A stretch of DNA of 64,000 nucleotides from Tetrahymena thermophila SB210 (Eukaryota > Ciliophora > Oligohymenophorea > Hymenostomatida > Tetrahymenidae), in contig NW_002476046.1 of assembly GCF_000189635.1 (NCBI RefSeq), positions 2,337 to 66,336 on the forward strand. Reading direction: 5' to 3'. The position numbers were made by a program, and so were the translations under genes. This document shows positions 27,133-40,300 of this stretch, piece by piece (position 1 is the first letter of the stretch; every line of letters begins with the position of its first letter). The notes under the pieces are model-generated. The model was not told the DNA's origin. It searched no databases and saw only the letters and a program-made list of their open reading frames with translations.

Positions 27133-27987
27133 AAAAAAACCTAAATAATTTGTTTTTCTGTTAAAAAAACTAAAATCCTCTAAATTTCAATAATTTTAAA
27201 CAATATAAGATAAAATAAACATTCTATCCAAATAAATGCTTAAAGATTTGGTTTATCAAAATCAATTCTTTAAATTTTAATAAATTTTTACTCAATATTA
27301 TTATTATATTTCTAAAAACAAATTTATTTATTGTTATATAAAAATAATGCAAATATTTAAGTTTAATTCTGTATATATGTATAAAAAAGTATAAGAATTT
27401 GAAAATTTCAGGTAAATATCTGAGATATAACTATTCAAATTTCGTAATCTGACTTAATTTTTTCTTCTATCTACGTTAATCAATTTAAATTAAAAAAACC
27501 TAAAAACAAACTAATATTATCCATTAAAAATCACCTTAAAAATGTAATTATTTTTTAAGCTTATTTCATTCTAGAAATTTAATTTTAAATCTTAGCTTTT
27601 TATGGATTGCCACATAAAAATTCATATTAAATTGACTTTTTTTTTATACAATAATTTTATTATCAAGTGAATCTTAATTTTAAAATTAAATATATGCCAG
27701 AACATGCAAGATCTAAGTAAAAAATAAAAATTCTCATTTTATATTATCAAAAAATATAACTTAAATAAATCAGTGAGCATAGAGACAAAAAAATACTTAT
27801 ATTAATTTAGATTTGAGTAAATTAAATTTTTTCATTTAGTTTTAACAATATTCATTATATTTTATTTAGTGAAGTGTTAATTATTCTTCCTGCATTTAAA
27901 CCACTTGAGTTTTTAATTAAAATATATTTTAAATTATGGTTTATTTTTATAAATTTTTCTCGTAATTATTTTTACAAAGTAATAAAA
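27133..27987. other. gene-less spacer between convergent genes
   Basis: Lies between the 3' ends of the plus-strand paralog and the minus-strand Nudix gene. No gene or distinctive repeat seen. Confidence 0.5.
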
Positions 27988-29043
27988 TCAATTAAGCTGT
28001 TTTGATTTATATGTTAAAGTATCTTTCAACCAAGGATATATTTGTAACAAATTTTCGTCATTATTTTCTTCTAAATAAAGTTAAACTTTGCTATTGATCA
28101 ATAATTGACTTTTTTAAAAATTATAAACATTAGGAGATTTAGTAAGAGCTCTAAGAATAGCAATGCATCTTCTACCTATTTATATTTCTTTCCCATATGC
28201 ATCTGTTAGATTTATAATGTGAAAGTTTTCATATAGATCTATTTTTTTTAACTCATCTGCAAATATTCTAGTAATTGCTAAGCTTTCAAGCCAAAATACA
28301 GGTGTTTATTCATTACTTTATAAAATATCATAGTTTTTGTTGAATTTTTATAAATCGATTTTCTTTTCTCCAATAGATTCCAGATTTAAATTGTATAGTA
28401 TATAGCTTCCTCCCATTCTAAAGCTTTTTTTTATGTCAAAATACTGCTCATCAATTTAAAATGTTCCACAACTCTCTTCAAATAATTCTCTACTTGCAAT
28501 CTTTTGGCTACTTTCATTATTGTCTATTTTTCCACCAGGATCTGTGTACAGTATCTAATCTTTAAATTTTCCTTTTTTCTCTTTTTATCCGAATAGAAGA
28601 ATTGTGTATCCTTCTTTTTGAACTGCTTCTTGTTTTAAAATTTCTTTCTTTAACATATATTCTTCTTCTGAAAGTGAGAATTTCTCCCAAAGTAATACTC
28701 CTGCTCCTGTAATCTTATCTTAAATCACATTTTATTTTTGAGATTCAGAATTAAAATTGTTCATTTAGTTTTTGTTTTTAAAATCCTTATGTTTTTTTTT
28801 TATTGGCTTGAATAATATGGATTTGCTATTTTATTAAGATGAACTTTTTGCTTCTTCTTCATCATCTTCATTGTTTGAATCCTATTAATTCTATGCGTTA
28901 ATATTTTTGTCACTTAAATTCTGGTTGTAATGCTCATTATCTTATGATAAGGTCTAAAAAATACTCAGATTTTAATTGCTACTACTCTATTACAGTCCGT
29001 TTATCAAAGCAGACAAACCCGTTTTTTGAGGTTATGGTTACAT
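27988..29043 (-). CDS. Nudix-type hydrolase domain protein, 351 aa
   Basis: A continuous 352-codon minus-strand frame ends in TGA. The N-terminal ~80 residues are low-complexity and acidic/Gln-rich. The Nudix region follows at about residues 95-270. GAGVLLWEKFSL is a typical first strand. LYTDPGGKIDNNE leads into RELFEESCG, matching the Nudix box Gx5Ex7REUxEExGU except for one additional residue (Cys) between the last Glu pair and the Gly. FWLESLAITRIF and GRRCIAILRAL lie downstream. Nudix enzymes cleave nucleoside diphosphates linked to another moiety; the substrate cannot be read from sequence. The divalent-metal Glu residues of REx2EE are present, so activity is plausible. No introns. Neighbour of the SAYSvFN gene on the same strand, 331 bp apart. 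Confidence 0.75.
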
Positions 29044-29374
29044 AAATAGCTTCCCTAAATATCTATCTGAATACAAAAAAAAATTAGCTCTTAATTTATG
29101 AAATATTAATTATAGCTTAACTATTTCGAATATATTCACAAGATAGACAAATTAGATTACTAACTTTACTATTAATTAAATGAAATTTGATTCTGATCAA
29201 ACATATATACACATTCACACATAATAACTAAATATATATATATAAATATGCTAATTATCATATTGATATACAAATATTCCTTTAATATTCGCTCATAAAA
29301 GTAATAGAATATATTTATTCTTTATAAAAGAAATTTTTCATATAAACAAATAAAATTATTTTTTTAAAACTCAA
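29044..29374. other. short spacer between two minus-strand genes
   Basis: AT-rich, with a (TA)n-like stretch near 29230. Presumably holds the 3' end of the SAYSvFN gene and the promoter of the Nudix gene. Confidence 0.5.
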
Positions 29375-30013
29375 TCAATCCTCGTCGCTGTAAATAGCTT
29401 CTTTGTACTATTGGTCTTGTTATCTTTTTTTATAATCTTAAGACTCTTATTACTGTCTAAGCTCTCTATAATAACAGCATTTTTTATATTTCTTATCAGA
29501 ACCACAATAGCAAGGTTTATTACCCATTTTAGAAATTTACTTCATCCACTCTTTACTATCCTTAGGAATCTATAAATCTACAACTTTTTTATTCTTTTTA
29601 ATTTCTTCTTCGCCGTTTTAATCATCTCTATTTCTGTTAATACCAAATTAAGCCATGAACTGTTCAGGATTATCACCTAAAATTCTTTTAGCTCCTTCAT
29701 TAAAGATACTGTAAGCACTTAGTTCTCCTTCTTTTCTCTCTTTATGACTTAAATTTGTAAAAATCAAAACTAATATTGATGCGATAAGAAACATTGAACC
29801 AAATCCTGTATATTTCTCAATCAGTTTGAGAGATATAAGCCATAAAAATATGAAAATAATGTATTTCCAAAATCTAAATGTCAAAATCCTTTCATGAAAT
29901 GCTAATTTCTTATATTTATAGTTATCATATTTTTTTTTGAGCTATATTTCACTTGAGTCAACTAATTCTATTCCATAGTCTTTCTCTAACTAATTTGCTT
30001 TATTTTCACTCAT
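29375..30013 (-). CDS. SAYSvFN-domain protein with C-terminal SEC-C zinc motif
   Basis: A 213-codon single-exon frame in the ciliate code (212 aa). A hydrophobic stretch at residues ~54-66 and another at ~76-88 (FWKYIIFIFLWLISL, then MFLIASILVLIF) are likely membrane helices. Immediately after comes ELSAYSIFNEG, the signature of the SAYSvFN domain (human SAYSD1, an ER-associated protein reported to act in translocon quality control). The tail holds PCYCGSDKKYKKCC, a perfect CxCx8CC SEC-C zinc-binding motif, then a Gln-rich acidic end. The SAYSvFN region is confident by motif. Attachment of a SEC-C motif is unusual as far as I know. Start chosen as the first ATG of the frame with an A-rich context. 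Confidence 0.85.
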
Positions 30014-31335
30014 TGATACTTACTTTATTTTAATCTATATTTAACTCTAAAAATTTATTGAATTAAAAAATTATAGCAGCTAGATATTTTTGAAAAGAAT
30101 AAATTATACTTTTTTTAGTACTCATTATTATTAATTAATTTTATAATAGATTAAAACTTAAATTATATTTTTATAATTTATTAAAATTTAAAATAATTAA
30201 AAATTGTCTAAATACTTATTGTTTAATATGTTTTAAGAGGGTGTTTTCTAGTTTCTTAACAAATTTTATTTTTTTTAAGCTAGAAAAAATTAATTTTTCT
30301 AAAATGTATTTTTTAAAAATTAAAAGCAAGAAAAAATCAATAAACTAAATTTAAAAAAATATTATTTTGAACATAAAAATAATTGAATAGATATTTCAAT
30401 GAGGTTATCTTTTGCTATTAATGAAGGATTTTAACTCAGAATGAATCCTAGAAATTGACAATGTAATGATAAACAAAATAAAGCAAAAATTAAATAAGAT
30501 ATTTATAAAAATGTTTAAAAGCAATAAACAAAAATTTTAATAATTAAAAAAATTAATCCTTTTATATGTTTGTTTTTGATATTTTGAAATATTTTAAAAA
30601 GAAAACTAATAAAATTAGATAAATGTATTAATAAAAATTGTATTTAAATTTACTAACTATTCAGTTAGGAAAAATGAAGATTTTAATTATAAAATTTATG
30701 CAAATAGATGCTATAAAAATTTAAATCAACACTGCAAAAGCATAGATAATTAATTAGTATAAAGGAATAATCATTTTTAGCTTAGAATCTATTTATATAA
30801 AATTAATTATATTTGAATTATAGATCTCTAAAAGATAGTTTCTAACTTAAAATCGAGGTTTAAACAAATTATCCAACTGATTTCAATTAATGAAATGAAT
30901 CAACATGTAATTTTGAATAAACAGTAAATTCTGCATAGTGATTTTGTTAAGTCAACAACACTATTTATTGAAAATATAGTTTTTGGTGTTGAGAAATATA
31001 AAAGACTCTTTAACAAGCAAAAAAATAAGCAAACATAGTGCTAATATAATAAAGAGATTAATTGATCGATAAAAAATATATAAAAACTTGTATTTACATA
31101 CAATCAATTTTATTTACTTTTAAATAAAAGTTAGGAAGAAAGAAAGTAGATATAAAATGGATTTAAAAATATAGCATTTCTAACTTGAAGACATTTACTA
31201 GAGATGTTCAAATAAGTAATATTTTTAGCACATATTAATTTAAATATAATTTCTATTTTATTCTTTTAAGGGTTACATAATAAGAAGGTCTAGAAAGATT
31301 ATAAATACCATCTGAAGTGTTCTTTGAATCATGGA
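30014..31335. other. divergent intergenic region and possible 5' exons of dynein gene
   Basis: Lies between the minus-strand SAYSvFN gene and the plus-strand dynein gene, so it must contain both promoters. ATGs at 31155 and 31204, followed by a GTAATA donor at 31216, could form a small upstream exon of the dynein gene, with acceptors near 31284-31293; this is unresolved. Nothing else recognisable. Confidence 0.45.
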
Positions 31336-34300
31336 ATGCCTTCAACAAGTAACTCGCTTTTTAAAATATTTAAAAGATAATTATAATGCTAATTAAAAAC
31401 TTAATCTAAAGATGGTGCAAGAGTTAATTAGATTTAGAAAGAACAATATCGATTCCCAATTTTGGTAAATATTTATTTTGTCTTGAAATTTGAAAACATA
31501 TCAGCATTCATTCTCATTGAGTATTTTAATAATAATCAATTAATGTATTTAAAAATAAGGTAATCTGACTTACAAAAAGTTAAGTGATGGAAGCGACATA
31601 AATAATTAAAATGCAAAAACAATAATGATATACTTTAGTGAGAATCTTATAATCTCCAAAAATTTGAAATACAGAGTATTTTTTTTATATTCTACTTGAA
31701 AAAATATTTAAAAAAAACATCTTTTTAGATTAATTTGAATTTTTTGTTTATTTCTACTTAGTAGAAACTATTCTCTATTCAATAATTAACTTAATTTCCT
31801 TCTAGTTACTATAGAAGTTTAATTTCAAATGAAGTTTTATATTTATATGATAACTGTTTATTATAGGGTGACATTGACAACTCAAATTTCCCTCCAATTA
31901 AAATTAATTATAGTGCTGTTCATAAGCTTTGCCCTGAAATCAATAAATAGGCAGTTAAGGTTTGCATTGAATCCATATTTAATGAAATAAATGAAGTAAA
32001 TATTTTGTATTTTTAATATATTTACAAAAAAAAATAGGATTGAATAAATTTATGAAAGTAGAAGTTTAAAAATTAAAAATCAAAATCATAGGTCTGTTAA
32101 AATTTTATATTTTTCTTTATATTTTAACTCATGCTATTAAAAGAAGTCTATATTATTATTATTCTTCTTCTTCTTTAAATTAAATTAAATTAAATTATAT
32201 TTATTTTTATTATAAAGGTTCTTAGCATTAATAATGTAGAAGTAGATCTTGGAAATTTTGGAAAAATAAATTGCTTTGAAAGGACATTGAGCCTTGAACC
32301 ATTTATCTTAAATAAGAAAGTGTAAAATGGAAAGTCAAAGCAAACAGTCAGATCACTTCTTGATTCTCGTAAAGGTTTATCAGCCTCTGTACATATGCTG
32401 AGAGCAGCTAATAAAGAAATTGATTATTTTGGAGGAACAGGAAACAATACTCCTTAATCCAAAGGAGTTAATTCTAACTCTAATTTTAATAGCATTAATA
32501 ATCCTTAAAGCTTAGATGCTAGTGCTCAACTAAACGCTTCGAAGCTTAAATTATAATTAAGTATAAGCGCTGGAGATAGCATTGACAATAGTAATATGAA
32601 TAATTCACAATTTAACCGCAAAAATTTAAGGATGACTAAAAATTCAGTGGCTTCTAAATTTGTTTAAAATAATGATAAATAATAATATTCGCCCACTAGA
32701 AGATATAAGCACAATAATGTCTAGATTGATCCTGAGCTTTTGGCAGCAGGCACAGACCCGTTATCAAAGAACTAAGTAGCTATTTACTTTATTTTTGAAA
32801 TTTTAAATAATTATTATTTAAATATAATAAAAAGGACTTCTCTAAGCTAGCAAATAGTGCTAGTTTACTTATAAATTCTAGTTTTTTAAAGCCCCCATAA
32901 GCTAGTATAAGGTTCCCTCCCATACTTGATAGATTCTCAAGAACATTGGCTTCACCGTTAGCTGCTTAAAAGCATAATTTATCAGTAAGCGCTAGAATAG
33001 CTTCAAATTATACTCCTACTGCAAAGAAACTCTCTTTTGACTAAGAAACAAAAGGTATTAAAATAATGAAGCTATTTGATACATCAGTATAATTCACAGC
33101 TAATTAAGAGCTCCTATAACCTCCTGCAACATTCTTCGAAGAACTTTCTTTTGTTGTAAATAAATAAATTATAAATGATTGATACAATTTTTAATATTAA
33201 AATTTTATAAATAGGTCGATGGAGTAAGAAATTAAGAATTAAACAACAAGATGAAGGCAAAAAGAACCTGCTATGAAAGATATAAAGCATACATTGAGAA
33301 TGAAATACCTATTGAATTTGTTGCTTCTATTAACAATTATTGGATAACTGATATTTTAGATTTGATCCCTCACTAACTATAATATGTTGATAGGTAAGTG
33401 ATGGAGAATATGATTAATCAAATGCTTAATGAAATTAACAAAGACTACTATGACTCAGTGCGTAAAGCTATACTTGATTATGTTCTTAAAGATGAAACAG
33501 AAATGCTTAGAATTGGAATTATGGAGATCTATGATGGAGTTGTTGATTATGGAGACAATTATTATAAAGGAATAGAACCTGATTTGGACTGGAAGGAAGA
33601 TGTGAATGCCGCTAAATAAGAGATTATTTCTAATCTTGTCATTAATTCTAGTTCGACATTAAAACTTATGCAACTATGGAAAAGATATGAAAAAATGCAT
33701 TTCTTAGTATTACCAACAAAGAAAGATTAAACAATGACCATTCAAAACTTCTTAGAAATTTAAGTAAATAATTCATTTATATTTAAAATTGATTATTTAA
33801 ATTTAATAAAATAAATAATTAAATAGCTCAAAAATATCACAGAAGTTAAAAACCACCTGATTTCAGAATGGCATAAAGATGTTATTGACATCTATCAAGA
33901 AGAATTAAATTAGATGAACAAAAACAAAGTAAATTTTTTGAAATATATTTAAAGCAAATTAAAATTTTTATTAAAAATTAAATAGCGATAGGCAATTCTT
34001 TTCTTCAATTCAAATGCTACTCTTATGTCTAATTAGATAAGATAGCTTGTTTCCGATTCTCTCATTTTATATAAGGAATTCTTTTAGCGCTTTAAGAAGA
34101 ACAAACTTCTAACTCCTAAAGATATTATAGAGCGTGAGAAAAATCACAACAATTCTATTGAAGATGTCTTTCTACATGTTAAATTGACTGCTGAGGATAG
34201 AAGAATTGAATTTGCAGATGATTTGTATGAAAGTATACACAAAGAATTGATAAAAATCATAGATGACATAATTGCAACCACTCAAGGTTTCCCTAGACCT

Positions 34301-37300
34301 GAAAACACTATAGCTAGAAGTGTTGTAAAATCTCTTTGGGCTGTTCCTAGAGATGATGAAGTAATTTAATTTAAAATATTTTTTTCTTTAATAAATTTTT
34401 AATACCAAATAGATATTCTTAAATGTGAAAGAAGAAATAGATAGCATCTTGGAAAGGAATCTAAAGAATGTGCAAGAAGTTGTAAAGGTTTATGATAAAT
34501 ACTCATATTTGTTAGAAGAAAAGCAAAGAGTTGAAGCATGGACAAGGACACCTAGGAAAAGAGAAGAGTTCACAGCTGAAATGAACAAATATAAAAAACT
34601 GTATGACGAAATAAATAAAGAAATACCTTTTTATGTCAGAACTAATATGGTTTTAGTTGATGGTGTTGATGTCAAAAAGATTTTCTTGTAAATCTGTTAA
34701 GATATAGTGATAATTCTCCAGACAAGTATACATCATTATTTACTTTCAAAGAATGCTGAAATAGCCAAGGAGATTAACACAATTTAAGAATTCATAAAGA
34801 GTAAGGCAGAAAATTATGAAAAAATGAAAGACCTAGAAATAACAATAGATAAAATTAAAAAAACTGATCACAAAAGAATTTAGGGTGACTATTAGGATGT
34901 TAAAGTGTGGTTCAATTTACTTTACAATACAGTTCACAAAGTGAGCGAAGATGATTTAAAGTAGCTTTACATTACAGCTAGCTTAGTTTATAATCTGATG
35001 AATGTTGTTGAATAAGAAGAGTCTAGGTTATAAAAGGTAAAATATAATTTATTAACTAGTATCTTTTTAATTTTTATGTTAAATTAATTAGGAAAAAGAA
35101 GAACTTGAATAAAGATTAAAAAGAAAGAAAGATGAATTCGAATTAAATATTTAGGATATTCATTAGAAAATTGATTAACTAAATACTACATATGCTAATG
35201 AATATTCAAAGGAAGAAGCCTGTAAAGCTATTGAAGGTTACAGTTAAACACTTAAGGAATACACTGCTGAAGTAGAAATATTTAAGTTTAAATTAATTTT
35301 TAATTAAATAACTTATTTTATAATAGATGAAAGAAATAAACCTTAGAGAAGAGCTTATTGGTTGGACTTAATCTGAATTCCCAAAACTCCAAGAAGCTGA
35401 AAACAATCTATTACCATACTAAGATTTATGGTTTTTAATTAGAGATAAAAGCGACAAAATAGACTTATGGAAGAAAGTAAAGTCTGTTTTCACCTTAGAT
35501 CCTGAAGAAATTGAAAGAGATGTTAAGACTATGTTAAATAAAGCAACTAAACTTAAAATTATGTTTTCTAAGGCTAAAAATATGGTTAATCCTTTAGAAT
35601 TAACACATACAGTTCTTGAAGATTTAAGAGAATTTTAAAAGCACTAGCTATTAATTCACGTATTCTCAAATAAAGGACTTAAAGAAAGACATTGGGATGA
35701 GATAAGTAACTTAGTAGGTTTTAAAGTAGATCCCCATAAAAAGGAATCCTTAAGCAGGTTTATTGGTCTTAATCTAGAAGATAAATATTAAAAACTAGAA
35801 GAAATTTCTGATTCTGCAACTAAAGAATTCAGCATAGAAAAAATTTTAGATAAGGTAAAATACACTGATAAATTTCATTTATTTGTTTTCAATTTTAAAT
35901 AATTAAATATAGATGAGAGAAGACTGGGAACCAATAGTAACAGAGCTCAAATCATGGAAAGACACAGGTACTTTTATTGTTTCAGGAGGAAGTGTCGATG
36001 AAACTCAAACTATTTTGGACGATTAAATTGTTAAAACCATGACAATGAAGGGTTCACCATATGCAAAGATATTTGAAGATAGAATTATTGAATGGGAAGA
36101 TTGGTTAAATTACACCCAAAGTCTCTTTGATTATTTTCTCAAGGTGTAATCTGTTTGGTTGTACCTCGAACCTGTCTTTACCTCTCCTGATATAACAAAG
36201 CATTTGCCTATGGAAGGAGAAGAATTCAGAAAGGTTGACTTTGATTGGCGTAACCAAGTTATGGGAAAGGTTTGCAGAGATCCCAAGGTAGTAGAATTCA
36301 CTAAAGATAAAAGAATGCTTGATATCCTCAAAGAATCTCATATTAGATTAGAAAAAGTCCAAAAAGGTTTGAACAGCTACTTGGAAGGAAAGAGATCTAA
36401 CTTCCCTCGTTTCTATTTCTTGTCAAATGATGAATTGTTAGAAATTTTATCAGAAACCAAAGATCCTTAGCGTGTACAACCCCATCTTAAGAAGTGCTTT
36501 GAAGGTATTTAAAAACTCAAAATCGATAACGAAAAAAAGATTTTGGGTATGTATTCATCAGAAGGAGAATATGTCGAATTCCTCACACTTGTAAATTTTT
36601 ATTTTTGAATTAAGTTTAAAGAATCATTAAAAATAAAATTTTTTAATAATTTAAATGTAAGAGTTTAAATTAATATGATAATTTTATGTGCAAAAAAGAA
36701 GACATTTAAACAATTTAATATTTATTTGACTTTTTTTGTAAAGGTTGATACTAATCAGGCAAGAGGTAATGTAGATGAATGGTTGGTATGGGTAGAAGAG
36801 AGAATGATTGAGAGTATTCACAGTGTAACAGCAATAGCTTTCGAAGATTATCAATAAATGAAAAGAAGGGAATTTGTTTTAAATAGGTGTGGTATGGCAG
36901 TATTAAGTGTGAATATGACATATTGGACATATGGAACTGAGAAGAATCTAAATGATCATGGAAACAAGGGTGCTGTTCTATTTGCATAAGAATGTACTGA
37001 ATAACTTGAGTAAATTGTAGATCTAGTCAGATCTGATATATCTCCTTTGGATAGATGCACTATAGAAGCTCTTATAGTATTGGATGTTCATAATAGAGAC
37101 TGCATAACTCAGTTAGCAGAGAAAAATATTGACAAAATATCAGATTTTGATTGGTAAGCATAGCTTAGATATTATTGGTAAGATAATGATACAATAGTAA
37201 AAATTATCAATGCAGTCTGCGATTATAACTATGAGTATTTAGGTAATTCTAGTCGTTTGGTCATTACACCACTCACAGACAGGTGCTATAGAACACTTTG

Positions 37301-40300
37301 CGGAGCTATTCATTTAAATTATGGAGGTGCTCCAGAAGGACCTGCAGGTATAAAATTGAAATAATATTAATAAAAATGATATTTTCTTGAAGTTAAAAAT
37401 TATTTTTGAAGGTTTTAATTGAATAAATAAAACAATTTTTTGAATTTTGATAAAAAATGTTATATTATTATAATAATAAAGGTACTGGTAAGACAGAAAC
37501 AGTAAAAGATTTAGCCAAAGCTCTTGCTAGATAGTGTGTTGTATTTAATTGTTCAGATGGTTTAGATTATAAGGCTATGGGAAAATTCTTCAAAGGATTA
37601 GCAAGTAGTGGTGCTTGGAGCTGCTTCGATGAGTTCAATCGTATAGATTTAGAAGTACTTTCAGTCGTTGCACAGTAGATGCTCACAATATAATTAGCAC
37701 GTGCTGAAGGAAAGAAAGAGTTCTTTTTCGAAGATTCAACAATACGTTTAAAACCAACTTGCAACGCATTTATCACGATGAATCCTGGTTATGCAGGACG
37801 TTCAGAACTTCCAGATAACTTAAAAGCCTTGTTCCGTTCAGTTGCTATGATGGTTCCTGATTATGCTATGATTTCTGAAATTTGTCTTTATTCATATGGT
37901 TTTTCAGATGCTAGAAACCTTGCTCGTAAAATCGTTACTACTTACAAGTTGTGTTCTGAATAGCTTTCATCATAAGACCACTATGATTATGGTAAGCAAA
38001 TGTTTTAATTTTTAAAATTTATATTTCAAAACAAATAAAATATAAATTAAAAGGTATGAGAGCAGTAAAGTCTGTCTTGACTGCAGCTGGTAATTTAAAG
38101 AGAAAATTCGTTAATGAAAACGAAAGTATTTTAATGCTTAGAGCAATCAATGATGTAAATCTTGCCAAGTTCTTGGCTTTTGATCTTCCTCTTTTCAAAG
38201 GTATAACAAGTGATTTATTCCCAGGAATTTCTTTACCTGAAATCGATTATCAAAATATGCATGATTGCATAGATTTAACTCTCAAAAAATTAAATCTTTA
38301 GAAAGTTCCATATTTCATTGAGAAAATTATTTAACTCTATGAAATGATTCTTGTAAGACATGGTTTGATGGTCGTTGGTATGCCGTTTTCTGGAAAGACA
38401 TCAGCTATTAAAGTTTTGGCTGGAGCACTTACTCTTTTGAATGAAAGAAACTAAATGAACGAGAAAAAAGTGTAAATAACTACTATTAATCCTAAGTCAA
38501 TAACTATGAATTAACTCTATGGTTTTTCAGATGAAGTCTCTCATGAATGGGCAGACGGAGTTTTAGCTATTAAATTCAGAGCATTTGCAAAATAAGAAAA
38601 TGATGATAGAAAAGTATATTAATTTTTTTTCAGTTAAATATTAAAATTTACTTTTTTATAAAAAGTGGTTAATTTTTGATGGACCTGTTGATGCTGTTTG
38701 GATTGAAAATATGAATACAGTCTTAGATGATAACAAAAAACTTTGTTTGAATTCTGGTGAAATTATAGCTATGAGTAAAAGTATGAATATGATGTTTGAG
38801 CCTATGGATTTAGCAGCTGCTTCTCCTGCCACAGTATCAAGATGTGGTATGATTTATATGGAACCTTCTTCGATGGGATGGAGACCTCTCTATAATAGTT
38901 GGAAGAAAAATTTACCTTCTACTCTTCGTGAAGAAGATTATGTTGAAATAGATATGCTCTTTAACTGGGTTGTAGATCCAGCACTTAAATATCTCAGATA
39001 AAGCTTAAAAGAAATCTCTCCAACTCAAGATTAAAATTTAGTTGTTACTTTAATGAGAATATTTAGGGGTTTATTGAAAGATTTAGAAGTAAACTTTTTT
39101 CTTAAATTTAAAAATTTTTTTTAAATTAAAAAAGAAATTATTTAAAAGTCTATTTTAAACAATAAAATAATATGTGCTCTTTTAAATAATAATATTCTTT
39201 ATGTCCTTTTATTTGAATAAAATAATAAATAGCAAACCTTAATATTTTTAATTTAAAAATATATTAAAAATTCTAAAAAATTAAAAAAAGAATCAAGAAA
39301 CATATGATAAGTTAGACATCAAATAGCGTTTCTAATAAATCGACATGAAGTTTATTTTCTCTTACATGTGGTCTATTGGAGGATCTTTATGTACATCTGT
39401 TGATAGAAAATAGTTTGATCTATTTTCTAAGAGACTTTTTGGCAAAGATATAGTTGTTTAAGTGGAGAGTAAGAAAATTTCACTTCCAGAAAGAGGTACT
39501 ATGTATGATTATATCTATAAGATTGAAGATAAAAAACCTGAAGGTGATTGGTAACTTTGGATTGATTAAATCGTGCCTGAAGAAATAAATCCTAAAAAGA
39601 AACCCAATGAGATTATAATTCAAACTTCTGATACTGCTCGTTATAGCTATTTATTAAAGTAAAATATAAAGATGGAGGTTCCAACACTGTTTTGTGGTCC
39701 AACTGGAACTGGAAAATCTACTTACATCAAAAATTTACTGATGAATGATTTACCACGTTCTTAATATATGAATATTGAAGTTGGTTTTTCAGCTCAAACA
39801 AGCTCAACTCAGACTATGGATATTATTGATAAGAAATTAGATAGATTGAAGAAAGGTGTTTATGGACCTAAATAAGGTAAATGCATTATTTTTGTTGATG
39901 ATTTGAATATGCCAACAAAAGAAAAATGGGGAGCACAACCTCCTATTGAAATTCTCCGTTAAATGCTTGATTAAGGTGGCTGGTATGATTTAAGTGATAA
40001 AGAAAAACCTTTTAAATAAATTGTAGAAATCATATTTGTAAGTGCTATGGGTCCTCCAGGAGGTGGAAGAACTTTTATAACTCCTAGATTATTGCGTCAC
40101 TTAAATTTAGTAGCTCTTGCTAACTTTGATGAAGAAACACTTAATAGAATTTTCGGAACAATCCTGCATTGGTACATGTAAGTGAACCAATTTTCTCCAG
40201 AAGTTATTAAAAATGAAAATAAAGTTATCAACGCTACTCTAGAAATTTATAAGATGGCTATGAATGAATTGTTACCTACTCCTATGAAGAGTCATTATCT

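Noticed and set aside
36105..36341. Minus-strand frames within the dynein gene
   Set aside because: Antisense shadows of dynein exons.
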